A stretch of DNA of 12,235 bases from Chloroflexota bacterium (GTDB taxonomy: Bacteria; Chloroflexota; Anaerolineae; J102). Of this stretch, positions 6,796 through 12,235 are shown piece after piece. Under the pieces are notes generated by a model that saw only the letters and a list, made by a program, of their open reading frames with translations, did no database searches and was not told the origin of the DNA. The translations under genes and the position numbers were made by a program. The stretch's first letter is position 1. Each line of letters opens with the position of its first letter. The DNA lies in contig JAADFV010000447.1 in the NCBI GenBank assembly GCA_013152695.1, positions 1-12,235 on the forward strand, written 5' to 3'.

Positions 6796-7079
6796 TTTAA
6801 CGATAAGCGGTGTGAATAGTTGAAAGAAATTGGTTGAGAAGCCATTTCTTACTTCTGTTCGCCCCCTCTCATTCGCGCCAGTTTTTGTGAAGGCATTGTT
6901 ACAAAGTCAGACTTATTCTTCGAGCCAGATTCATCGTCGCCCCGACCGTTTATGTCCTTTTTCCTGACGGGTGCAGTGATTGATGGACAAAGCGGCAGCA
7001 CGACACAAGGGGCGTCTCTCATGTCTCTCTGTTTCCTCAGAATGGAGATACAAACACTGTTCTCTTTAGGATTGCAGCC

Positions 7080-8222
7080 ATGTATGACGTCGTTATTGTC
7101 GGAGCCGGTCCCGCAGGGAGTATTGCCGCCGCCATCCTGGCCAGACACGGCTCTCAGGTTTTGCTCTTGGACAAAAAGGACTTCCCTCGTCACAAAGTTT
7201 GTGGCGATGGCATCGGTTGGAGCACCATCAAGCTGTTGTCAGAAGTAGGACTTTCACTCGAAACAGCTACAGATGAACTCTATGAGTGTGATAAGGTCAG
7301 AGGAATTTCTCCCAGTGGGTATATCTTCGAGGGACCTTTCCCTCAGCGGGAAGGTCACAGTCAGCATGGTTACGTGATACCCCGCCAGCATTTCGACCAT
7401 ATTCTCTGGCAATTCGCGCTCGAACAAGGTGCTCAGTTCGAGCGCTTTCATGTCACCGAACCCATCATCGAGGATGGTGTGGTGCGCGGCGTCCGGGGTG
7501 ATGTCGCCGGGAAGACAGCGGAACGGCGGGCGCGGATCACCTTCGCTGCCGATGGCGCCAAATCGGTCATTGCCCGTGCTCTGCACCCTGACAAGATAGC
7601 GGACAAACATTATGCTGTGGCCATCAGGGGTTACTTCGAAGACGTCCAGGATCTGGATCGCAGCGTGGAGTTCTATTTCAATCAGACGGTGCTGCCGGGA
7701 TATGGTTGGGTCTTTCCCCTCGGCGAGGGAAGGGCCAATATCGGCGTGGGCCTGCGGCTCGATGTCATCCGGCAGAAGAAGAGCTCGTTAAGGCAGGCGT
7801 TCGAGACCTTCATCCGTGATCCGAGAGTGGCGGCGAAGCTGGTCAAAGCGCGGCCACTGGACGAACCGAGGGGCTGGGTCCTGCCCTTGGGCTCGCAGCG
7901 CTTGCAAAGGGCTTACGCTGGTGCGCTTCTGATCGGCGATGCCGGGGCTTTCATCAGTCCCCTCAGTGGTGGCGGTATTTACAATGCCCTGGAGACCGGA
8001 CGGATCGCCGCACACGTGGCGCTGGAGGCGCTGGATGGCGATGGCGGCTCGCTGGCAGAGTTACGCAAGTATGAGGTGCGGTGGCGAAAAGTACTTGGTC
8101 GCAAGCTGCGGAGCGAGACGCTCGTGCAAAAGCTGCTGAGCTGGCCCGGTATGTTGGATTGGGTGATCCGTAATATGCACCGGAACGAATGGTTTGCGCA
8201 CCAGGTGCTCGATCGCTTGTAG
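7080..8222 (+). CDS. Geranylgeranyl reductase family FAD-dependent oxidoreductase
   Basis: A 380-residue flavoprotein. Seen: the FAD dinucleotide-binding motif VGAGPAGS (7-14), PRHKVCGDG (36-44) with the family cysteine Cys41, the substrate-site motif YGWVFPLGEGRANIGVG (208-224), and the second FAD motif GDAGAFISPLSGGGI (286-300). The family saturates isoprenoid double bonds on geranylgeranyl diphosphate, chlorophyll side chains, menaquinone tails, or archaeal di-O-geranylgeranylglyceryl lipids. The two following genes encode GGGP-synthase-like and DGGGP-synthase-like enzymes, so lipid side-chain reduction is the best reading. The ATG at 7080 has a weak AGGA about 9 nt upstream; the FAD motif at residue 7 fixes the N-terminus. 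The electron donor is not encoded nearby. The family is confident; the lipid substrate is inferred from context. Confidence 0.9.
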   Translation: MYDVVIVGAGPAGSIAAAILARHGSQVLLLDKKDFPRHKVCGDGIGWSTIKLLSEVGLSLETATDELYECDKVRGISPSGYIFEGPFPQREGHSQHGYVIPRQHFDHILWQFALEQGAQFERFHVTEPIIEDGVVRGVRGDVAGKTAERRARITFAADGAKSVIARALHPDKIADKHYAVAIRGYFEDVQDLDRSVEFYFNQTVLPGYGWVFPLGEGRANIGVGLRLDVIRQKKSSLRQAFETFIRDPRVAAKLVKARPLDEPRGWVLPLGSQRLQRAYAGALLIGDAGAFISPLSGGGIYNALETGRIAAHVALEALDGDGGSLAELRKYEVRWRKVLGRKLRSETLVQKLLSWPGMLDWVIRNMHRNEWFAHQVLDRL

Positions 8223-8518
8223 CCAGCGCGAAGGCTGGCCCGGAAACGCTCCCCTCATCATATTTTTCCATCGCCATCAGGGGCGACCGCAAGGGTGTAC
8301 CCTACTTTTCCACGGTGTCAGCACTCTAAACGACTAATCCCTCAATACTCTCTTCCGTCTCCCGTCTTCCGTCTTCTTCCTTCCATTTTGCGCCAACCTC
8401 ACAGTGCTTATCCTCCTAGTGCAGACGGCTGTACGCACCTACCTACTCCTTACTTCCTGCTTCCTGTTCTCCGAAAACTCTCAGCTCAGAAGGCTAAAAT
8501 CTGACTGACAAGGTACCA
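8223..8518. other. Intergenic region with pyrimidine-rich repeats
   Basis: This 296-nt gap separates the reductase and UbiA genes. A 6-bp stem (GCCAGC 8222-8227, GCTGGC 8234-8239) lies directly at the reductase stop; no T-run adjoins it, so termination is uncertain. The rest is strongly pyrimidine-rich. A 69-codon open frame (8295-8504) lacks a Shine-Dalgarno and has a Pro/Ser/Leu-rich product that looks like translated repeat. No clear promoter was found. Confidence 0.5.
8348..8394. repeat. Degenerate pyrimidine tract (CCGTCTTCC-type units)
   Basis: In 47 nt the only purines are three G residues, each inside a CCGTC unit: CCGTCTCC, CCGTCTTCC and CCGTCTTCTTCC follow in tandem. On the other strand this reads as GGAAGACGGGAGACGG-type repeats. 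It looks like a decayed minisatellite. A second pyrimidine-rich stretch occurs near 8436-8470. No function is evident. Confidence 0.5.
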
Positions 8519-9367
8519 ATGTCTTTGAATGCGTTCGTCTCTATTACCCGCCCCCTCAACTCGCTGGCTGTGGGGGTACTGGTTTTGGCATCCTGCCTGG
8601 TGGCCGGCGCTGAGGTTCGTTTACCCGTTTTCCTGGCCGTACTGGGCTCTGTCCTCATCGCTGCCGGTGGCTACGTTCTCAACGATGTCTTCGATTACGA
8701 GACGGATAAGCTTATTCACCCGGATCGGGTGCTGCCGCAAGGGAGGATGAGCAGAGCAGCAGCCAGGACGTATGGACTGCTCTTGCTGCTGGGCGCACCC
8801 TTCCTTTTCCTCTTCATCAACCCTCCTTCCTTCCTCGATGCTGCCCTTGCCGCTTCGTTGTTGTTCCTGTATTCGTGGAAGCTGAAGCGGACAAGTGGCG
8901 TCACGGGCAATCTCCTCGTGGCGCTGTTGGCCAGTAACGGCCTGCTCATCGGTGGCTTCGTGACAGGCAACCTGAACGACATTCTGGCCCTGGCCGCTTG
9001 TGTCCTCTTCGCCACCCTCGCCCGGGAGATCGCGAAGGATGTCGAAGACCTGCCGGGAGATCGTCTGACGCGCCGACAGACGCTGCCCATGATGATAGGA
9101 CGCAGAGCAGCCTCGCGCCTGGCGGCATTCTTCCTGCTGCTGGCCGCCCTGACGACCTATCTCCCGTATCAGCAAGCCATCTTTGGTCAGGCCTATCTAC
9201 TCGCGGCTACGGCGGTCAATGTCCTCGTCTTGGGGACGGCGGCGCGGTTGGCCTGGGGCAGGGTCGAGCACATGGCTACGAATCAGCGGCTGATCAAGGT
9301 GGGGATGTTCTCCTACATCGCCATCTTTCTCCTGGCCGCCCTCTTCGATAGTACCCACGTTGTGTGA
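8519..9367 (+). CDS. UbiA-family prenyltransferase, probable digeranylgeranylglyceryl phosphate synthase
   Basis: A 282-residue integral-membrane prenyltransferase with about eight or nine hydrophobic helices. The first Asp-rich motif is NDVFDYETD (55-63) and the second is REIAKDVEDLPGD (169-181), followed by RRQTLPMMIG. The two motifs bind Mg-diphosphate of the prenyl donor. The second-motif context (REIxKDxEDxxGD then TLP) is the form seen in archaeal DGGGP synthases and related bacterial proteins. UbiA relatives in menaquinone, ubiquinone or haem biosynthesis cannot be excluded by motifs alone. The gene directly after it encodes GGGP synthase, whose product is the acceptor for DGGGP synthase, and the two genes overlap by 4 bp, which supports the lipid role. 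The ATG at 8519 has AAGG 5 nt upstream. Confidence 0.85.
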   Translation: MSLNAFVSITRPLNSLAVGVLVLASCLVAGAEVRLPVFLAVLGSVLIAAGGYVLNDVFDYETDKLIHPDRVLPQGRMSRAAARTYGLLLLLGAPFLFLFINPPSFLDAALAASLLFLYSWKLKRTSGVTGNLLVALLASNGLLIGGFVTGNLNDILALAACVLFATLAREIAKDVEDLPGDRLTRRQTLPMMIGRRAASRLAAFFLLLAALTTYLPYQQAIFGQAYLLAATAVNVLVLGTAARLAWGRVEHMATNQRLIKVGMFSYIAIFLLAALFDSTHVV

Positions 9368-10128
9368 CGACGATGCACGCCTATCAGATTTTGCTGGACA
9401 CCATCGAGCACAAGGGAGCCGCTTTTCTGGTTCTACTCGATCCTGATAAACAGCCGCCGCACGCGGCCGGTGAAGTGGCGGCGAGGGCCGTGCTTGCCGG
9501 CGCCGATGCCCTGTTGATTGGCGGCAGCTTTTTGTACACCGATCACTTTCAGGAGACCCTGGCGGCGATCAAGGCTTCCGTATCAGCACCCGTCCTTCTC
9601 TTCCCCGGCATCTCGGCTCCATCCGCCCAGATATTTTCTCAGGCCGATGCCATCCTGCTGCTGAGCCTGGTCAGCGGCCGCAATCCAGAGTATCTGATCG
9701 GCGAACATGTCAGGAGCGCCCTGTGGATTGATCGCTGCGGCCTGGAGACGATTCCCACGGCCTACATGCTGATCGAATCCGGCGCCACGACCTCGGCCGA
9801 GTTTTTCAGTGGCACCAGGCCGATCCCGCGAGACAAGGCCGAGATCGCCATGATTCATGCTCTGGCTGCTCAGCAGTTGGGCATGAAATTGGTCTACCTG
9901 GAAGCAGGCAGCGGCGCCACGAATCCTGTGCCCGAGGCGATGATCACTGCGGTCAGCGGTCGAGTCAGTATCCCCGTGGCCGTCGGGGGCGGCATTCGGG
10001 ACCCGGATACGGCCCGGCGCAAGGTAGAGGCGGGGGCCAGGATCATCGTCGTCGGGACGGCTATCGAGCAACGGCCTGAGCTGAGCCTGTTGCAGGAATT
10101 GGCGATGGCTGTCCACATCTCAACCTGA
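9364..10128 (+). CDS. Geranylgeranylglyceryl phosphate synthase family (PcrB/GGGPS), group-II-like
   Basis: A 254-residue TIM-barrel prenyltransferase that joins a prenyl diphosphate to sn-glycerol-1-phosphate, the first committed step of archaeal-type ether lipids. Seen: LLDPDKQ (24-30) with the Mg-binding Asp, IGGS (52-55), LFPGIS (79-84), SLVSGRNPEYLIG (101-113), KLVYLEAGSGA (175-185), VAVGGGIRDP (205-214) and VVGTAI (229-234). The last three blocks bind glycerol-1-phosphate in known structures. The SGRNPEYLIG form is that of group II enzymes (for example Bacteroidota and Methanothermobacter) rather than Bacillus PcrB, which makes heptaprenylglyceryl phosphate. The start is GTG at 9364, overlapping the UbiA stop by 4 bp, or ATG at 9373; neither has a clear Shine-Dalgarno, so translation is probably coupled. 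Chain length of the prenyl donor is not determined. Confidence 0.93.
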   Translation: MTTMHAYQILLDTIEHKGAAFLVLLDPDKQPPHAAGEVAARAVLAGADALLIGGSFLYTDHFQETLAAIKASVSAPVLLFPGISAPSAQIFSQADAILLLSLVSGRNPEYLIGEHVRSALWIDRCGLETIPTAYMLIESGATTSAEFFSGTRPIPRDKAEIAMIHALAAQQLGMKLVYLEAGSGATNPVPEAMITAVSGRVSIPVAVGGGIRDPDTARRKVEAGARIIVVGTAIEQRPELSLLQELAMAVHIST

Positions 10129-10159
10129 CAACAGTCGAACGTTCACGGGGAGCAGACTC

Positions 10160-11542
10160 ATGAATTCTCTGAAAGACCTGCGAGCCGCCTCGGCCAGACT
10201 GGGGCATACCTATCTCGGTCGCATACTGAGCAAATTGGCCATGTCGAGCGGAGCCGATTTTGCCGATCTCCTGCGCATGACGAAGGCTGTATCCAGCAAT
10301 GAAGAGCTCAACTACTTTGTGGATTACGTCATCGACATGTTGAATACGCCGGGACATCCGGCTTCGCCCTTCATGGAGAGGGTGATGAATTATCTCACAC
10401 CCTACGGAAAGCAGCGGATCTTTCAGACCATGCTGTACAACTGCTGGATCTGGGGACATACGCGGCGCAAGCGCCTGAGCGAGCAACACGGCATTACCAG
10501 TTTTCCCATCGTCCTGGTACTAAGCCCCAGCAGTGCCTGCAATTTGCGGTGTGAAGGGTGTTACGCCAGTGGCTATGGGCGGGCGGATACGATGCCGCTT
10601 TCGCTGGTGACGAGGATCATGGACGAATGTGAGGAGTTGGGCATCTTCCTCATGGTTCTCAGTGGAGGTGAGCCCCTTTTGTATCGCCACACCCTGGATT
10701 TGATCGAGCGCTACCACTATTTCTTCTTTCATATCTACACCAACGGTACCCTGATCACCCGTGAGAAGGCGAAGCGGCTGGCAGAGATGGGGAACGTGAT
10801 GCTCCTGATCAGCCTTGAGGGGTTCAAGGAGAACACCGACGCCCGCCGTGGACAGGGGGTCTTTCAGCGCGTCCAGGAATCCTTCGCTTACCTGCGCGAG
10901 TTCCAGGTTCCCTTTGGCACCTCCATCACCGTGACGCGGCGCAATCTGCAAGAAGTAACTTCGTACGAGTTTCTCAATTTCCTGGTGGAACAGGGAGCTC
11001 TGGTCAATTATTACTTCATGTACGTTCCTGTGGATGGGAGCGGCGATTTTTCGCTGATGCTTTCCCCCAAGGGCCGGGATTATCTCCGCAGCCGCCTGAA
11101 AGCCATCCGCAGCCACGTGCCCATCTTGCTCATCGATTTCTGGAACGACGGCCCTTATGTTCGGGGGTGCATCGCCGGTGGACGCAGGTATTTTCACATC
11201 AACGCCAGAGGGGATGTGGAGCCGTGTGTCTTCACCCACTTTGCCACACATAACATCAAGGACACGACCATCCTGGAGATTCTCAAGAGCCCGCTCCTCA
11301 GCGACATCCAGTCTCGCCAGCCCTACACCCCCAATCACCTCCGCCCCTGCATGATCATCGACAACCCCTGGGTGGCCAGGGATTTGATCGAGAAACATGG
11401 GGCGAGGCCGACGCATCCCCAGGCACTCGACCTTTATTTCGATCAGTATGACGAGCTGTGCGAGTTCTCCGAGGCATATAAAGACCTGGCCGATAAGGCC
11501 TGGGAGGAGGACTGGCACGGCAAAGGCTTTTTCGAATTCTGA
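10160..11542 (+). CDS. Radical SAM/SPASM-type protein of unknown reaction
   Basis: A 460-residue radical SAM enzyme. An N-terminal extension of about 115 residues precedes the core. The 4Fe-4S/SAM motif is CNLRCEGC (C127, C131, C134), followed by the SAM-binding GGEP (169-172), TNGT (194-197) and the conserved SLEGFKENTDARRGQG (218-233). FWNDGP (327-332) leads into GCIAGGRRYFHINARGDVEPC, without its last residue 336-355: C337, then 13 residues, Gly351, four residues and C356, which is the CX9-15GX4C auxiliary-cluster pattern. A third Cys sits in RPCMIID (395-401). This text matches a widespread bacterial radical SAM family known to me only as unassigned. ATG at 10160 has GGGGAG about 8 nt upstream. 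It lies 31 nt after the GGGP synthase gene, so co-transcription and a role in lipid modification are plausible but inferred. Confidence 0.9.
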   Translation: MNSLKDLRAASARLGHTYLGRILSKLAMSSGADFADLLRMTKAVSSNEELNYFVDYVIDMLNTPGHPASPFMERVMNYLTPYGKQRIFQTMLYNCWIWGHTRRKRLSEQHGITSFPIVLVLSPSSACNLRCEGCYASGYGRADTMPLSLVTRIMDECEELGIFLMVLSGGEPLLYRHTLDLIERYHYFFFHIYTNGTLITREKAKRLAEMGNVMLLISLEGFKENTDARRGQGVFQRVQESFAYLREFQVPFGTSITVTRRNLQEVTSYEFLNFLVEQGALVNYYFMYVPVDGSGDFSLMLSPKGRDYLRSRLKAIRSHVPILLIDFWNDGPYVRGCIAGGRRYFHINARGDVEPCVFTHFATHNIKDTTILEILKSPLLSDIQSRQPYTPNHLRPCMIIDNPWVARDLIEKHGARPTHPQALDLYFDQYDELCEFSEAYKDLADKAWEEDWHGKGFFEF

Positions 11543-11603
11543 GGACGATGTGAGCAAGACTTTGGCACCCTGATGAAGTTTGACGTTGATTGGGAAAGTC
11601 AAT

Positions 11604-12235
11604 ATGACTGCGATTATCAGCATTCACGAACTCCGCAAACAATACCACCCGCCTGACGGGCCGCTGGCCCTCGCTGGGATCGATCTCCAGATCCGGGAGG
11701 GTGAGATTTTCAGCCTGCTGGGACCCAACGGCGCGGGGAAGACGACCCTTCTTGCCATCCTCTCCGGTCTTCTGCGCCCCACCAGCGGAGAAGCCATCAT
11801 CGCCGGGCATAACGTTGTACACGATCCCATGGCCGTGAAGCGAATCATCGGCGTCGTCCCGGAGGAGATCGCGCTGTATCCGCAGCTCTCGGCCCGCCAA
11901 AACCTGCGCTACTTTGGCCAGCTCTACGGACTTAGGGGGCAGGCGCTGGATAAAGCCACGGGCGAGGTTCTGGCTGCTATCGGCTTGGCCAACCGCGCTC
12001 AGGAGAAAATTGCCCGTTACTCCAACGGCATGAAGCGACGCCTGAACATAGGTGTGGGCTTGCTGCACAATCCTCGCATCGTCTTCATGGACGAGCCTAC
12101 CGTCGGGCTTGACCCCGAAAGCCGACGGCGCATCCTGGACCTCGTCGTGCAGCTCAACCGGGAGCAGGGTACCACGATTCTCTACACGACCCACTACATG
12201 GAAGAAGCGCATGAGCTCAGCCACCGCGTGGGCAT
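11604..12235 (+). CDS. ABC transporter ATP-binding protein, ABC-2/DrrA type (partial, C-terminus beyond window)
   Basis: The first 210 residues of an ATPase of the drug/lipid/polysaccharide-exporter group (DrrA/NatA/CcmA-like); the frame is open at the window edge. Seen: Walker A GPNGAGKTT (40-48), signature YSNGMKRRL (139-147), Walker B IVFMDEPT (159-166), D-loop GLDP (168-171) and switch His197 (TTH). The Q-loop position reads VVPEE, so Glu87 replaces the usual Gln. The ATG at 11604 follows a stop in the same frame at 11574-11576 and has only a weak GGGAAAG Shine-Dalgarno. It lies 61 nt after the radical SAM gene on the same strand with no terminator between them, so it is probably co-transcribed. 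A permease gene is expected to the right. Whether it exports a lipid made by this cluster is unknown. Confidence 0.9.
   Translation, partial: MTAIISIHELRKQYHPPDGPLALAGIDLQIREGEIFSLLGPNGAGKTTLLAILSGLLRPTSGEAIIAGHNVVHDPMAVKRIIGVVPEEIALYPQLSARQNLRYFGQLYGLRGQALDKATGEVLAAIGLANRAQEKIARYSNGMKRRLNIGVGLLHNPRIVFMDEPTVGLDPESRRRILDLVVQLNREQGTTILYTTHYMEEAHELSHRVG

Larger units (their letters stand above)
6610..7079. other. Divergent intergenic region upstream of the ether-lipid genes
   Basis: This 470-nt stretch holds the 6670-6703 hairpin, a candidate rightward promoter at 6766-6795 and then about 280 nt of apparent leader before the reductase gene. Short open frames cross it on both strands, but they lack Shine-Dalgarno sequences, recognisable motifs or coding-like composition. 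The 10-mer ACCGACTAAA occurs at 6728-6737 and also at 6522-6531. No tRNA or known riboswitch was recognised. Confidence 0.5.

Noticed and set aside
6849..7248. Short open frames on both strands in the region upstream of the reductase gene
   Set aside because: They overlap each other and the start of the reductase gene, lack Shine-Dalgarno sequences and show no motif.
8222..8267. Intrinsic terminator after the reductase gene
   Set aside because: The 6-bp stem at the stop codon is short and the nearest T-run (8263-8267) is over 20 nt away, so it does not form a standard terminator.
8295..8504. 69-codon plus-strand open frame
   Set aside because: It is translated from the pyrimidine-rich repeat, rich in Pro, Ser and Leu, and has no ribosome binding site.
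9364..10128. Naming as Bacillus-type PcrB (heptaprenylglyceryl phosphate synthase)
   Set aside because: The SGRNPEYLIG block matches group II GGGP synthases better; without modelling the chain-length pocket I kept the family-level name.
10520..11623. Long open frame (367 codons) on the minus strand
   Set aside because: It lies opposite the radical SAM gene, whose motifs are unambiguous, and shows no recognisable domain. It is a shadow of codon bias.
11355..12224. Open frame of 289 codons on the minus strand
   Set aside because: It runs antisense to the end of the radical SAM gene and the ABC ATPase, both with full motif sets; its product has no domain features.

Overview
The window looks bacterial. 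It has Shine-Dalgarno-led genes in tight operons, an extended -10 promoter and a lipoprotein signal peptide with a cysteine lipobox. The Ala/Pro/Glu-rich linker after that lipobox, the coding style and the moderate G+C suggest a Chloroflexota (Anaerolineae-like) genome. That placement is an inference from style and was not tested by a search. No rRNA, tRNA, CRISPR array, insertion sequence or integrase was recognised.

Left half, minus strand, read from 6436 down to 1: one compact catabolic operon. The order is a lipoprotein substrate-binding protein, a PotA-type ATPase, PotB- and PotC-type permeases, a GpdQ-like metallophosphodiesterase, a HutC-type GntR regulator and an FGGY (glycerol-kinase-like) kinase cut by the window edge. 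Gaps are 0-36 nt or 4-bp overlaps, except for 83 nt after the binding-protein gene, which holds a perfect 13-bp hairpin. The promoter (extended -10 TATAAT, 6568-6573) carries a perfect 14-bp palindrome with a HutC-type GTATATAC core over its -35, so the operon's own GntR protein probably represses it. The gene set suggests import of a glycerol phosphodiester (or a similar polyol ester), hydrolysis, and phosphorylation of the released polyol.

Middle, 6437-7079: a divergent intergenic region holding that promoter and operator, an 11-bp-stem hairpin, and a candidate extended -10 promoter for the rightward genes with a leader of roughly 280 nt.

Right half, plus strand, 7080-12235: a geranylgeranyl-reductase-family flavoprotein, a UbiA prenyltransferase resembling digeranylgeranylglyceryl phosphate synthase, and a group-II-like geranylgeranylglyceryl phosphate synthase. 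These are three consecutive steps of archaeal ether-lipid assembly. They are followed by a radical SAM/SPASM protein of unknown reaction and the start of an ABC-2-type ATPase cut by the window edge. The lipid-gene cluster in an apparently bacterial background, with an adjoining radical SAM enzyme, is the most interesting content here. The G1P dehydrogenase, prenyl diphosphate synthase and CDP-archaeol synthase needed to complete the pathway are not in the window.
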